Shown piece after piece: positions 7,472 to 17,307 of a DNA stretch of 64,000 nt. Below the pieces are notes generated by a model. It had not been told where the DNA came from, did no database searches, and worked only from the letters and a program-made list of their open reading frames with translations. A program made the translations under genes and the position numbers. This DNA comes from Mesorhizobium sp. B2-8-5 (GTDB lineage: Bacteria; Pseudomonadota; Alphaproteobacteria; Rhizobiales; Rhizobiaceae): assembly GCF_006440675.2 (NCBI RefSeq), contig NZ_CP083951.1:496001-560000 (forward strand), given 5' to 3'. The stretch's first letter is position 1, and every line of letters starts with the position of its first letter.

Positions 7472-8875
7472 TCAATGCCCGAAGGACAGCGCCGGCGCGA
7501 TGCGGTCGCGCCTGAGCCAGCGCGCGAGGAGCAGCGCCGCCACCACGGCTAGCCCCGAGGCCAGGCCGATCCAGATGCCGATACCGTTCAGACCGAAATG
7601 GAAGGCGAGCAGCACGCCGAGCGGCAGGCCGACGCCCCAATAGCCGATCGCGGCGTAGATCATCGGCACCTTGGTGTCGTGCAACCCGCGCAGCATGCCG
7701 GTCGCGACCGCCTGGGCGCCGTCGAAAATCTGGAACAGCGCGGCGAACATAAGGAACGACACGGCAAGCGTGATCACCCGGGCATTGGCCGGATCGGCGA
7801 GATCGATGAAGGCGCTGATCAGCGCATGCGGCCACAGAATCATCACCAGGCCCATCAGCGCCATGAACGAGACGCCGATGACGAAGGCTGTCCAGCCGGC
7901 GCGCGAAACGCCTTCCGGGTTGCCGGCGCCGTGCGCCAGGCCGACCCGGACCGTGACCGCCTGGTTGAGCCCGAGCGGCACCATGAAGGAGATCGAGGCG
8001 ATCTGGATGGCGATCGCGTGGGCTGCCAGCGAATCCGCATCGATCAGCCCCATGAGCAAGGCCGCCGCATTGAAGATCGTGACCTCGAAGGCGAGGATGC
8101 CGGCGATCGGCATGCCGAGTCTCAGCAGGCTGCGGAAACGCGGCCAGTCGGAGCGCCAGAAGCGGCCGAACAGACGGTAGCGGCGGAACTTCTTCTCCAG
8201 CATCACCACCGCCGCCATGCCCACAAACATCAGCGTGCTGGACAGAGTGGTGGCAAGGCCGGAGCCGGCGATGCCCATCGATTTGACGCCGAGATTGCCG
8301 AACATGAACACCCAGTTGACGAAGGCGTTGCAGGCGACCGCGACGAAAACGATGATCAGCGCCCAGCCCGGCCGCTCCAGCGCCGAGATGAAGGAGCGCA
8401 GCACGATATAGCCATAGAAGGGCAGCACCGCCCATTGCAGCCAGTGCAGGTAGATGCCGGCCTGATGCGCGAGCTCCGGTTTCTGGCCCATGGCCAAAAG
8501 CACCTCTTCGCCATGCGAGAGAAAAATCCAGATCGGGATCGAGATCAGGATCGCCAGCCACAGGCCCTGGCGCACGGTGCGGCGCAGGTCGCGCACCGAA
8601 TGGCGGCGGCGGCCGAGCTCGGTCGCCATCATCGGCGAGGTCGCCAGCATCAGGCCGAGGCCGAAGATCAGCGGCATGAAGTAGAGGTTGGCGCCGAGCG
8701 CGCCGGCGGCGAGCGTATCGGACCCCAAACGGCCCATCATCATGACGTCGGTCGCGGTCATGGCGGTCTGGCCGAGATTGGTCAGCACCATCGGCCAGGC
8801 AAGCGTGATCGTCGCCCTGATTTCCTGACGCCAAAGGTTTTCCGGCGCGCGAGCGCCGGCTTCGATCGCAGACAT
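7472..8875 (-). CDS. MATE-family multidrug/metabolite exporter
   Basis: The 467-residue protein has about 12 predicted membrane helices in two similar halves, typical of NorM-type MATE exporters that use Na+ or H+ gradients. Family-like stretches include LAWPMVLTNLGQTAMTATDVMMMGRLG near the N-terminus and PLGLNQAVTVRVGLAHGAG at the start of the second half. Its ATG (8875) gives MSAIEAGARAPENLW. It converges on the amino-acid permeases and appears monocistronic. The substrate cannot be inferred. Confidence 0.9.
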   Translation of the reverse strand: MSAIEAGARAPENLWRQEIRATITLAWPMVLTNLGQTAMTATDVMMMGRLGSDTLAAGALGANLYFMPLIFGLGLMLATSPMMATELGRRRHSVRDLRRTVRQGLWLAILISIPIWIFLSHGEEVLLAMGQKPELAHQAGIYLHWLQWAVLPFYGYIVLRSFISALERPGWALIIVFVAVACNAFVNWVFMFGNLGVKSMGIAGSGLATTLSSTLMFVGMAAVVMLEKKFRRYRLFGRFWRSDWPRFRSLLRLGMPIAGILAFEVTIFNAAALLMGLIDADSLAAHAIAIQIASISFMVPLGLNQAVTVRVGLAHGAGNPEGVSRAGWTAFVIGVSFMALMGLVMILWPHALISAFIDLADPANARVITLAVSFLMFAALFQIFDGAQAVATGMLRGLHDTKVPMIYAAIGYWGVGLPLGVLLAFHFGLNGIGIWIGLASGLAVVAALLLARWLRRDRIAPALSFGH

Positions 8876-9110
8876 TGTTCTGCTCTTTCAGAACACGGCG
8901 CGTCGGCCAAAGGGCCGGAAGCCGCACAACAACGGCGCGAAATGGCGCCATTTGCGTCGCCTTGTGAACGAAATGCGACATGTTGGCAAGGGAGGGGCCC
9001 GGCTAGCGATTGATCCAGCCGACGCAACCCGGCGCGACGGCTGCCGCTTCCGCGCCAGGTGACAAAAACGCCGGGCAGCGCGATTCCACCGCCGCAAGGA
9101 CCGGCGGAGT

Positions 9111-11918
9111 TCAGGCCTCTGCGCGCAAAATCAGGGGTTTGCGGCCACCGAGTATATAGGCGACAGACTCGAGGATGACGCCGTTGGTGTTGATATCGGT
9201 GACCTCGATCCGCTTGCCGGTCCGCTCGGATATGCCCGCGGAAAAACCTATTCCCTTCATCCTGGCGCGCTCCCTGACATGGGCTACGAGCTTTTGCGCG
9301 TAGTCGCCCGGCCGCGCCGCGAGCCACAGATAGGCGCCCTTGGAGTTGACCAGCCGCAGCGAGTCGGAAAGCTTCGCCGCCTTCTCGGGCGCCGAGGTCT
9401 TCAACGTGTCGACCGGGAAAGTGCCGCCATCGTGGGTCAACTGGTAGCCCTGGTAGGTGAAATAGGGCGGCCCGGCCATGGCGGTCTCTGAAACGCAGGT
9501 CAGGATGCCGGTGTCCTGGAAGCGCTTCATCTGGGCGGCGTAGAGGATGTCCGCGATCAGCCGCCCATGCGGTGATGCGCCCAGCTCGATTTCCTCGGTG
9601 ACATGAGGCTCGGTCGCGATGCGGCCGCGCCGCTGGATTTCCACCATGGCCGCGAGGGCGGCGTCCATGTCGTTGCTCGGATCCGCAGTGCCGAAGACCG
9701 GCGATATCGCCTCGCCCCAGAGGCTGTATCCGCGGCCGGCATAGCCGGCATAGCTGTTGTACTGTCCCGACGAAATCTTGCCGGTGTCGCTCACCACATG
9801 CATCTCGCCATCCTTGAGGACGGGTCCGAACGACCAATGCCGCACCAGCTTGAACACCGGGAAGGCACCCGCGGTGTAGCTGTCCAGGATCTTCAGCGCG
9901 ACGAGCAGGCGCCCGGTATCGGCGCTGTCGAAACCATCGCGCTCGCCGCCCCTTGAACTCAGCCGCCGCTCGGTATTTGGAATCTTCACCCCGGCGAAGC
10001 TGAAATCGCCCTGGCCCAGGAATGCCAGGATCCGATTGATCATCGTCTCGAATTCGGTCTGGTCGATGATGCGCAGGCGTTGGGCGGAAACCGCCGCCAG
10101 GATGTGCGATCCGATATCCCACATGGTGACAAACGGATATCCGGCCTGCTTGCCGGATTCGATCCAGGACGTGGCCGGCGCCATGCCGTTGTAATGCCTT
10201 GCGCCCCAGTCGAAATAGGTCCAGGCCAGTTCGGCATCGGCCCTCAGCGCTTCCTCCTCCAGCCAATACGGATCGGGTTTTCTCCAGTCCTTCACCGATA
10301 CCTCGGCACGGGCTTGCCGGATGCGATCCACCTTCGGCATGGCTGGGCAGACGGCTTTGTAGTATTGCGCGAAATTGACCAGCGTCGTGCCCGGCAGGCC
10401 TGCCATCCGGGTGATGGAGTCGAGTATCACCTGCTTCTTTTCGGGCGTTTTGGCGGTGTCAGGGTGGATGCAGAAGACCGCATCATTGTCCTCTCCAAGA
10501 TAATCGAAGACCTGTTCTTGCGAGAAGTAGGGAAGGTCGCCGGTCCAGGCGGCTTCGAACTTGACGGTATTGGACACATGCAGGACTCCACGCCTGTCGA
10601 GACCGTTGAACCAGCGCATGTCGCCCTTCTCGGCGGCGAACATCGGCGTCCCTGTGCCGGCCACGGCATCGAGCGTGTTGTCGTCGAAATCGTCGTTCGG
10701 AGGAATATAGGTCAGCGGCAGCCTGCCGGTGGAGCGGTAGATTTCGCTCATGCAGTCCCTGATGAGGTCGACGTCCTTGGCGAGCGAGTTTCCGAGCAGC
10801 TCGGAAGGCGTATGGTGCCAGCCATGCCCCGCGATATCGTATCGCTGGTCGGCCAGCATCGATCGCAGAAAGGCCTTGCTGTTTTCGTCCGCCGACAGCA
10901 GGCCCGCCTTGGGGGCCGGGATGATGGCGTTGGTGACTGGATAGCCGGCTTCGATGAGGCCCTTGACGAAGGCCATGTGGCTCGGATCGGTGTCGCTGTC
11001 GAGACGCAGGTCATCCACCCTGACCACGATGTAGCGCCTGCCGGCAGCGCGGCTCTGTGTATAGAGCCTCTGCGGCGTCAGGACACGCACGGCGCCGGAT
11101 GAAACCGCCGCAAGCACCGCCTTGGCGACGCCGGCCGCGTAGTCGGCCGCATCGGCATTGGACAGGCCGGCGAGCGCGTCAAAGGGAATTTCAATGATGA
11201 TCGGGTCGATGTTGGCGGCAAGAGCCGTGATATTCCGCGCAAGCGCGGCCGGGGCCGTCAGCGCGGCTGTCGCATTGCCCGACGTGGCGGATGTTCGCAC
11301 CGAGGCGACGGTGTTCACAAGGCCGGTGTTGGTCATCCAATAGCCTCCATCCGGAGGCCGCCGGCCGACCTTGTCGTCTGGCTCGCCCGCAAGACGAATG
11401 ACGGTGCGAATGCCGGCCGACCTCATCGATGCGGCGTCCTGAGGCGATTGCAGCGGCTGATTGGTGGTCAGCGTCAGCGCGGTGATGACGGCCTTGGACT
11501 TGTAGCGGTCGAACGCGTTGATCATGAGCGAGAAGGCGGCCTGCATCTCGCCGGCCTGCCGGGCCTGCAGATAAGGATCGGCCGGCGCGATCTTCGTGGC
11601 ATGGATTCCGAATTCGATGGCGTTTGGAGCCAGTTCCACGGACTGCCTGATCCACTTGGCCAGGCCGGAGCTGTAGCCTGGGATGTCGCCGGGATCGCCC
11701 GCCATCTTGATGGTCATGGCGATCGGCAGCCCGGCGGACGAGAAGGCGTTTGCGACAGCTTCGAGCTTGCCTGTGTCGGCGCTGGCGCCGACGCCGCTGA
11801 CGGTCACGATCAGCGGATTGGGCAGGCGCGCCGCGGCCGTGGCGACACCTCGTCCGGCAACGGCCAAGAGCGGGATGCCGATGCCGCCGAGAAGGACCGA
11901 ACGCCGGGTTATGTTCAT
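9111..11918 (-). CDS. Tat-exported polysaccharide deacetylase-like protein with DUF3131 domain
   Basis: The 935-residue protein begins with a twin-arginine signal (NITRRSVLLGGIGIPLLAVAG). Residues about 35-290 look like a barrel-type domain. Residues about 295-520 resemble polysaccharide deacetylases, with VRVDDL at 300-304, GHGWHHT at 364-370 and FCIHPDT near 485. Residues about 565-925 match the DUF3131 (alpha/alpha toroid) type, with TMWDIGSHILAAVSAQRL. It overlaps by four bases the upstream GT2 synthase gene, so the two are co-translated. The role is probably modification or trimming of the polysaccharide made by that synthase, comparable in concept to PgaB with PgaC. Catalytic activity of the deacetylase part is not certain from motifs alone. 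Confidence 0.75.
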   Translation of the reverse strand: MNITRRSVLLGGIGIPLLAVAGRGVATAAARLPNPLIVTVSGVGASADTGKLEAVANAFSSAGLPIAMTIKMAGDPGDIPGYSSGLAKWIRQSVELAPNAIEFGIHATKIAPADPYLQARQAGEMQAAFSLMINAFDRYKSKAVITALTLTTNQPLQSPQDAASMRSAGIRTVIRLAGEPDDKVGRRPPDGGYWMTNTGLVNTVASVRTSATSGNATAALTAPAALARNITALAANIDPIIIEIPFDALAGLSNADAADYAAGVAKAVLAAVSSGAVRVLTPQRLYTQSRAAGRRYIVVRVDDLRLDSDTDPSHMAFVKGLIEAGYPVTNAIIPAPKAGLLSADENSKAFLRSMLADQRYDIAGHGWHHTPSELLGNSLAKDVDLIRDCMSEIYRSTGRLPLTYIPPNDDFDDNTLDAVAGTGTPMFAAEKGDMRWFNGLDRRGVLHVSNTVKFEAAWTGDLPYFSQEQVFDYLGEDNDAVFCIHPDTAKTPEKKQVILDSITRMAGLPGTTLVNFAQYYKAVCPAMPKVDRIRQARAEVSVKDWRKPDPYWLEEEALRADAELAWTYFDWGARHYNGMAPATSWIESGKQAGYPFVTMWDIGSHILAAVSAQRLRIIDQTEFETMINRILAFLGQGDFSFAGVKIPNTERRLSSRGGERDGFDSADTGRLLVALKILDSYTAGAFPVFKLVRHWSFGPVLKDGEMHVVSDTGKISSGQYNSYAGYAGRGYSLWGEAISPVFGTADPSNDMDAALAAMVEIQRRGRIATEPHVTEEIELGASPHGRLIADILYAAQMKRFQDTGILTCVSETAMAGPPYFTYQGYQLTHDGGTFPVDTLKTSAPEKAAKLSDSLRLVNSKGAYLWLAARPGDYAQKLVAHVRERARMKGIGFSAGISERTGKRIEVTDINTNGVILESVAYILGGRKPLILRAEA

Positions 11919-13192
11919 GAGTGCCTCCTGTCGGCGGCTGGAATTGCGTACCGCGCCGGGCTCACCCAGCGGCCATCGGATTTCGCGGAGAAGGATTTGA
12001 CGAGGGCGCGCAGGAAAAGAGCGGCGTCGAGAAGCCGGATGGCGGGAAAGGCGATGCCGTAGAGCATCAGGCTCGGCCGCTGTTCGATGACCGCGACGAC
12101 CAGTGTAAGCGCATAATCGACGGCGAGGAACAGAGCGAGGAGAATGACGGGCGAGACCGGCCGTATCGCCAATTGGCCGATCGACAATGCGGGCACTTCA
12201 AGGCCTGTCGCCAGATACGCCAGGACGGCCAGCGGCAGAGCGAGCGCGAAAACCGATATGACGAGCAATTCGGCCAGCAAGCCGCCGAGCGAAAGCCAGA
12301 AGCGGCTTGGCCAGACGCCATGCCGGCGCACCGTCTGCCAGAAACCCAGATACCAGCGTTGCACCTGCTTGCGGTAGTCGGAGAGGTTGAACGGATCTTC
12401 CGACGAGCATCGCGCTCTCGGCGTATAGGCGACGCGGCCCAGCCCTTTGTGCTGCACCTCGAAGGTCATGTTGAAGTCTTCGATCACAAGGCCCGGGGCC
12501 GTGATGTCGATCTGGGTCAGGGCCTGGGTGCGATACATGCTTGCAAAGCCGGGCGCGATATAGCTCACGCTGGCCCATTTCCAGGACTGGCCATATTGGA
12601 ACGCCGTCTGCAGGATCCTGTAGAGACGTGTGCGATAGGCGGCGAAGAGCATATCCAGCGTCGGCAGGCGCTGATCGCGCCAGCGCGACAGGACATGGCC
12701 CGCGACGACGCTGACACCCGGATCGTCGAACAGCGGAAGGGCGTGGTCGAAATAGTGTGGGTCGATTTCGGAGTCTGCGTCCTGGATCAGCACCGCCTTG
12801 AACCGCTCGCAAAGGCGATAGTGCTTGATCGCCCGGTCTATGGCCTTGGCCTTGCCACCGTTGGGCCGGATATCAAGAGCCCTGCAGCCCAGGCTCCGGG
12901 CGATGGAAACCGTGGCGTCTTTCGATCCGTCGCTGGCGACATAGATCTGCCGGGCCGGGATGATCGCCTTGAGGGCGGCAATGCATTTGGGAAGCGCGAT
13001 CTCTTCATTATGCGCGGGAATGACGACCGCCACATCGGCGACCCTGATGGCGCGAGGGATCGCGGCGGCCTTGCTGCTACCGAGTTCGGCGATGAAGCGC
13101 AGCAGCCCGACCGTGCACCAGAATGCGATGTTAATGCCCAGCGACGCGCTGAGAACCATCAAGGTCATATTGAGGGCGGCCGTCGGGCTCAT
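11915..13192 (-). CDS. Membrane family 2 glycosyltransferase (processive polysaccharide synthase type)
   Basis: The 425-residue protein has an N-terminal membrane helix, a GT-A domain and several C-terminal membrane helices, as in PgaC, HasA or BcsA. The processive signature is complete: D88 (ASDGS), DAD at 138-140, ED at 238-239 and QVQRW at 276-280. It should polymerise a UDP-sugar and pass the chain through the inner membrane. It overlaps the downstream deacetylase gene and the upstream epimerase gene by four bases each, indicating a tight operon. The neighbouring UDP-sugar dehydrogenase and decarboxylase suggest a uronate- or pentose-containing polymer; that is inference. Confidence 0.85.
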   Translation of the reverse strand: MSPTAALNMTLMVLSASLGINIAFWCTVGLLRFIAELGSSKAAAIPRAIRVADVAVVIPAHNEEIALPKCIAALKAIIPARQIYVASDGSKDATVSIARSLGCRALDIRPNGGKAKAIDRAIKHYRLCERFKAVLIQDADSEIDPHYFDHALPLFDDPGVSVVAGHVLSRWRDQRLPTLDMLFAAYRTRLYRILQTAFQYGQSWKWASVSYIAPGFASMYRTQALTQIDITAPGLVIEDFNMTFEVQHKGLGRVAYTPRARCSSEDPFNLSDYRKQVQRWYLGFWQTVRRHGVWPSRFWLSLGGLLAELLVISVFALALPLAVLAYLATGLEVPALSIGQLAIRPVSPVILLALFLAVDYALTLVVAVIEQRPSLMLYGIAFPAIRLLDAALFLRALVKSFSAKSDGRWVSPARYAIPAADRRHS

Positions 13193-14244
13193 GGCGCGGC
13201 GGGCTGCAACCGATCGCTCGGGACCGGCGCGCCGCCGTCCCTCCTGTGCGCGGGGCCGAGAGCCGAGCGGGCAGGCTTGATGCCCATCGCGCGAAGCAGG
13301 TCCTGGTAGCTCTGGCGGATGCCTGCTTCCAACGAGATGTTCGGCCGCCAGCCGAGGGCCCGAAGCTTGGTCGTGTCCGGCCAGCGGCCGCGGTGATCCT
13401 CGATGAAATGCTCGCGAAAGGCTGCTTCGCCAGCAAGGCCGGTTGCTTTTTTCACCGTTGTGAAGAGGTCGCGCACGGTGATCTGTTCGTCGCCGCCGAC
13501 ATTGTAGACCTCGCCGCTTACTCCCTTTTCGACGACGGTGAGAAGTCCGTTCACCAGATCGTCCACGTGGAGAAAGGTTCGCGTCTGCGTTCCGTCACCA
13601 TAGATCGGCACGGGCTGGCCGGCGATGAGGCGGGTCAACATCTGTGGGATGACACGCTGATCCTTGGGCGACATGGCCGGACCATAGGTGTTGAAAATGC
13701 GTACGATGCGCACCTCGATTCCATATTTGCCGCCCCAGAAGCGGGTCAGCGCCTCGCCGAAGCGCTTGCCTTCCTCGTAGGGGCTGCGCGGCCCGACCGG
13801 ATCGACCCGCCCGACATAGGTCTCGGGCTGAGGGAAGACGTCCGGATCGCCGTAAGCCTCGGCGGTGCTGGCGAACAGATATTTCGCCTTGCACCTGCGC
13901 GTGATCTTCAACAGGTTCAGCGTTCCGGCGGACGAGGCCATCAGCATCTGCTCGCCCAGCCGCTTGATGTTGGGAACGCCCGTTGGACAGGCCAGGTTGT
14001 AGACATGGCTGTAACGACGGCGCTGCAACCGCCGGCAGATTGCCGGATCGGCGATATCCATCTTGATGAAGCCGAAATTTGGATGGCGCGACAACTGGTC
14101 GACATTCGCCTGGCGACCGGTGGAGAGATTGTCGACGACATCGACCTGCGCGCCCTGATCGAGAAGGCGACGGGCAAGGTTGGTCCCCAGACACCCCGCG
14201 CCTCCCGCGATAAGGCATCTGACTTCGTTGCTGTTCATGCTCAT
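13189..14244 (-). CDS. NAD-dependent epimerase/dehydratase, UDP-glucuronate decarboxylase-like
   Basis: The 351-residue extended SDR protein has the Rossmann motif GGAGCLG (14-20), the UXS-like NLACPTG, STAEAYG (126-132) and the catalytic YEEGK (156-160). UXS enzymes turn UDP-glucuronate into UDP-xylose. The ATG at 14244 is chosen because GAGG lies 11 bases upstream; an ATG six bases later is possible, and longer upstream readings would add an unusual N-terminus. It overlaps the GT2 gene (ATGA), heads the minus-strand operon and is divergent from a UDP-sugar dehydrogenase. Other 4-epimerase or dehydratase activities remain possible. Confidence 0.8.
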   Translation of the reverse strand: MSMNSNEVRCLIAGGAGCLGTNLARRLLDQGAQVDVVDNLSTGRQANVDQLSRHPNFGFIKMDIADPAICRRLQRRRYSHVYNLACPTGVPNIKRLGEQMLMASSAGTLNLLKITRRCKAKYLFASTAEAYGDPDVFPQPETYVGRVDPVGPRSPYEEGKRFGEALTRFWGGKYGIEVRIVRIFNTYGPAMSPKDQRVIPQMLTRLIAGQPVPIYGDGTQTRTFLHVDDLVNGLLTVVEKGVSGEVYNVGGDEQITVRDLFTTVKKATGLAGEAAFREHFIEDHRGRWPDTTKLRALGWRPNISLEAGIRQSYQDLLRAMGIKPARSALGPAHRRDGGAPVPSDRLQPAAP

Positions 14245-14690
14245 CGAGCGACAATCCTCGTTTGCAAAAGAAGAAAGCCGCACCCCCTCATTGTGCGCCT
14301 TGCTCCATGAAACGAGGATTTCCCCAGGCAAAGCAACTGATAGTTAATAATATGATAAACAACAGTGGTTAATTACCTTTTTGTAATCGTTGCTTTTTTT
14401 GGCGTTCCTTTTTTAAGATGACCTAAAGTGGAACGACTGCGTGCGAAATCGGCACAAGCAGCGCGCTTGACAATCCGCAGAATCTTGATCCTGCCGCGAG
14501 CCGCAGTCGCCTTGTTTGCCGGCCCTGCGCAAGGTTCAGCCGCAGACGAAAACTCGTGGCACAGGAGTTGCATCGCGGCCCATGACAACGTGGGGTTATG
14601 ACGCCGGCTACCAGAAGTCCTGTTCGTCAGAATTCACGGCAATTGCAATGCGGCGCCGGTTCCGGTCAGCCGCCCTGGTGGAGGGCAACA
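14245..14690. other. Divergent promoter spacer with an AT-rich block
   Basis: This 446-bp spacer separates the two divergent nucleotide-sugar genes. Bases about 14335-14415 are strikingly AT-rich for this genome (TTAATAATATGATAAAC, several T-runs). No credible gene is visible; short open frames here lack ribosome-binding sites. It most likely holds the promoters for both transcription units and possibly a site for a nucleoid protein or regulator. Confidence 0.5.
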
Positions 14691-16037
14691 ATGACTTTGG
14701 TCGAGCAGGCTCGCGGCGCGACACTTCATTCGAAACTTGAATCACGAATGGCCACGATCGGCGTCATCGGGCTTGGCTATGTCGGCCTACCGCTTGCCGC
14801 GGTGGCGGCGCGGGCCGGCTTCCGGGTGATCGGCTTCGACATCGACAACAGCAAGGTCGAGAGGCTGAGGGCGGGTCGGTCCTATATCGGCGCCGTTGCC
14901 GACGAGGCGCTGCAGGACATCAGCGCTGGCGGGCGTTTCCAGGCGACATCGGACTTCGCGGCCCTCGAAGAATGCGATGTGATATCCATTTGCGTCCCGA
15001 CGCCGCTGACAAAGCAGCGGGAGCCGGACCTCTCCTTCGTGGAAGGAACGACGCGCGCCATCGCGGCTCATCTGCGCAAGCACCAGCTTGTCGTGCTGGA
15101 ATCGACCACCTATCCCGGCACCACCGACGAGGTGATGAAGCCCATACTGGAAGCGACGGGCCACAAATCCGGCAGGGATTTCTTCCTCGGCTATTCGCCC
15201 GAGCGCGAGGACCCGGGCAGCATCGGCTTCGAAACCGCCACCATTCCGAAAGTTGTCGCCGGCGACGGGCCGGTCGCCGCAAAACTGGTGGCGCTCTTCT
15301 ACGGCGCGATCGTGGAGAGGGTCGTGCCTGTCTCGAGCATCAAGGTGGCCGAAGTGGTGAAGCTGACGGAAAACATCTTCCGCGCCGTCAACATCGCCTT
15401 GGTCAATGAGCTCAAGGTTATCTATTCCGCGATGGGGATAGACATCTGGGAAGTCATCGAGGCGGCAAAGACGAAGCCTTTCGGCTATATGCCGTTCTAT
15501 CCCGGTCCAGGGCTCGGCGGACACTGCATCCCGATCGATCCGTTCTACCTGACCTGGAAGTCACGCGAGTTCGAAGTGTCGACGAAGTTCATCGAGCTGG
15601 CCGGCGAGATCAACGTCTCCATGCCGCACTACGTCATGGCGAAGCTCTCGGAAGCCCTCGACACACAGCTTGGCCTGCCGCTGAGCCAGGCAGCCATCCT
15701 GATCGTCGGCGTCGCCTACAAGAAGAACGTGTCGGACGTGCGCGAAAGCCCGGCGCTCAAGCTGATCGAGCTGCTCGAGACACGCACCGCCGACATTGCC
15801 TATCATGACCCTCACGTCGCGCGCATCCCGAAGACGCGCAAGCACCCGACGCTGGCCGGCAAGGATTGCATCCGCCTCAACCGCGACTCGATCGCTGCCT
15901 ATGACGCGGTCGTCATCGTCACCGATCACGACGGGGTCGACTACGGGCTCCTGGCAAACCATTCGCGCCTGATTATCGACACGCGCAACGCCATGCAGCG
16001 CAACGGCATCGTCTGCGACCGGGTGGTGAAGGCGTAG
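14691..16037 (+). CDS. UDP-N-acetylglucosamine/UDP-glucose 6-dehydrogenase family (WbpA/TviB type)
   Basis: The 448-residue protein has the NAD-binding motif GVIGLGYVG (24-32) and the catalytic cysteine C279 in GPGLGGHCIPIDP, a form typical of WbpA/TviB UDP-HexNAc dehydrogenases rather than of TuaD-type UDP-glucose enzymes. It oxidises a UDP-sugar at C6 to the uronate with two NAD+. The ATG at 14691 follows GGTGGAGGG at normal spacing and gives the usual ~20-residue lead before the Rossmann fold. It is divergent from the epimerase/synthase operon and probably provides its precursor. UDP-Glc versus UDP-GlcNAc preference is unresolved. Confidence 0.88.
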   Translation: MTLVEQARGATLHSKLESRMATIGVIGLGYVGLPLAAVAARAGFRVIGFDIDNSKVERLRAGRSYIGAVADEALQDISAGGRFQATSDFAALEECDVISICVPTPLTKQREPDLSFVEGTTRAIAAHLRKHQLVVLESTTYPGTTDEVMKPILEATGHKSGRDFFLGYSPEREDPGSIGFETATIPKVVAGDGPVAAKLVALFYGAIVERVVPVSSIKVAEVVKLTENIFRAVNIALVNELKVIYSAMGIDIWEVIEAAKTKPFGYMPFYPGPGLGGHCIPIDPFYLTWKSREFEVSTKFIELAGEINVSMPHYVMAKLSEALDTQLGLPLSQAAILIVGVAYKKNVSDVRESPALKLIELLETRTADIAYHDPHVARIPKTRKHPTLAGKDCIRLNRDSIAAYDAVVIVTDHDGVDYGLLANHSRLIIDTRNAMQRNGIVCDRVVKA

Positions 16038-16150
16038 GGCATTCGCCGGCCGGCCTGGGTTCCGGCGCGACGGCACGTTCACTTGCCGGAGCTGGGCTGC
16101 TACGGATAGCGCCGACGCGGATAGCCGGCGCACCGCGCCGGGAGGAATGG

Positions 16151-17068
16151 ATGCCCTTCAAGCGCAGAAAGAACACCGCCGCGATACCACGCACGGCGCC
16201 CGCCTTCGAGCATATCGTGACCGAGGCGAGCGACAGTTTCCTGTGGCGGCTGGACGACTATCCGTGGGAGCGCAATGTCTGGAATTTTCACCCCGAATAC
16301 GAAATCCATCTTCTGAGGAAATCGTCCGGCGTGGTGCTGGTCGGCGACCATATCGGCGAGTTCGGACCGGGGTACCTGACCATCGTCGGCGGCGGCCTGC
16401 CGCATGACTGGGTGACCGCGGTACAGCCCGGCGAGCTGATCCAGGGCCGCGATATCGTTCTCCAATTCGATCCCGAGCGGCTGCGCGGCTCGTCCGGGCT
16501 GCTGCCGGAACTGCGCGAGCTGGAGCCGTTCCTGGAACGCTCGCTGCGCGGCATGGTCTTCCATGGCCAGACCGCGATCGACGGCGCCGACCTGATGGAA
16601 AGAATGGGAGAGGTGCAGGGACTGGCGAGGTTCCGCCTGTTCCTCGAATTGCTGGATCTCCTGGCCGCCACCGACGAATATAAGCTGTTGTCGTCCCCGG
16701 ATTTCTCCCCGCTGCTCGACGCCGAGTCGCTCACCATCATCCAGCGCTCGCTGACTTATCTGTTCCAGCATTTTGCCGAGGACCTGAAGCTGCCGGAGGT
16801 GGCGGCGTTGGCCGGGATGAGCGAAAGCACTTTTTCCCGCTTCTTCCAGAAGAACACCGGCAACTCGTTCAGCGACCATGTCGCCAAGCTGAGGCTCTGG
16901 CAGGCCTGCAAGCTGCTCGCCGATACCGAGATCCCGATCACCGACATCTGCTTCCAGGTCGGCTATATGAACATCTCCAACTTCAACCGAGCCTTCCTGC
17001 GCAAGCACAAGATGACGCCGTCGTCCTATCGCAAGCTGTCGCGGCAGCGGCTGACGTTGCGGGCCTGA
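16151..17068 (+). CDS. AraC-family transcriptional regulator
   Basis: The 305-residue protein has an N-terminal cupin-like sensing domain (NFHPEYEIHLL, FGPGYLTIVGGGLPHDW) and a C-terminal double HTH. The second HTH carries the classical ITDICFQVGYMNISNFNRAF near residue 265-285. The ATG at 16151 follows GGGAGGAATGG. It lies immediately upstream of a sugar ABC transporter operon on the same strand with a 239-bp spacer, so activation of that operon by a polyol or sugar is the natural inference. Confidence 0.9.
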   Translation: MPFKRRKNTAAIPRTAPAFEHIVTEASDSFLWRLDDYPWERNVWNFHPEYEIHLLRKSSGVVLVGDHIGEFGPGYLTIVGGGLPHDWVTAVQPGELIQGRDIVLQFDPERLRGSSGLLPELRELEPFLERSLRGMVFHGQTAIDGADLMERMGEVQGLARFRLFLELLDLLAATDEYKLLSSPDFSPLLDAESLTIIQRSLTYLFQHFAEDLKLPEVAALAGMSESTFSRFFQKNTGNSFSDHVAKLRLWQACKLLADTEIPITDICFQVGYMNISNFNRAFLRKHKMTPSSYRKLSRQRLTLRA

Positions 17069-17307
17069 TCGAGCCGGGAGCGGCTACGCTTGATAGCACT
17101 GATACTCGTGTGACGGGCAAACTCTGCCGGCGTCATTTTTTGCGCCGCACAATGCATAAAAGTACAGGTCTGCTGCAACGGGGCTTCTAGTCTCGCCCCT
17201 TCCAACTCCTCATTTTGGCGACGGGTCGCAATCATGCGGGCGACGTGAGGGTCGCTTAGCCCGCGGACTTGCTACTTCCCGCGCATGTTCCTGGAGGAGA
17301 AACATCA

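Noticed and set aside
14373..14588. Small open frame in the divergent polysaccharide promoter
   Set aside because: It lacks a ribosome-binding site and covers the AT-rich promoter block; no recognisable protein features.
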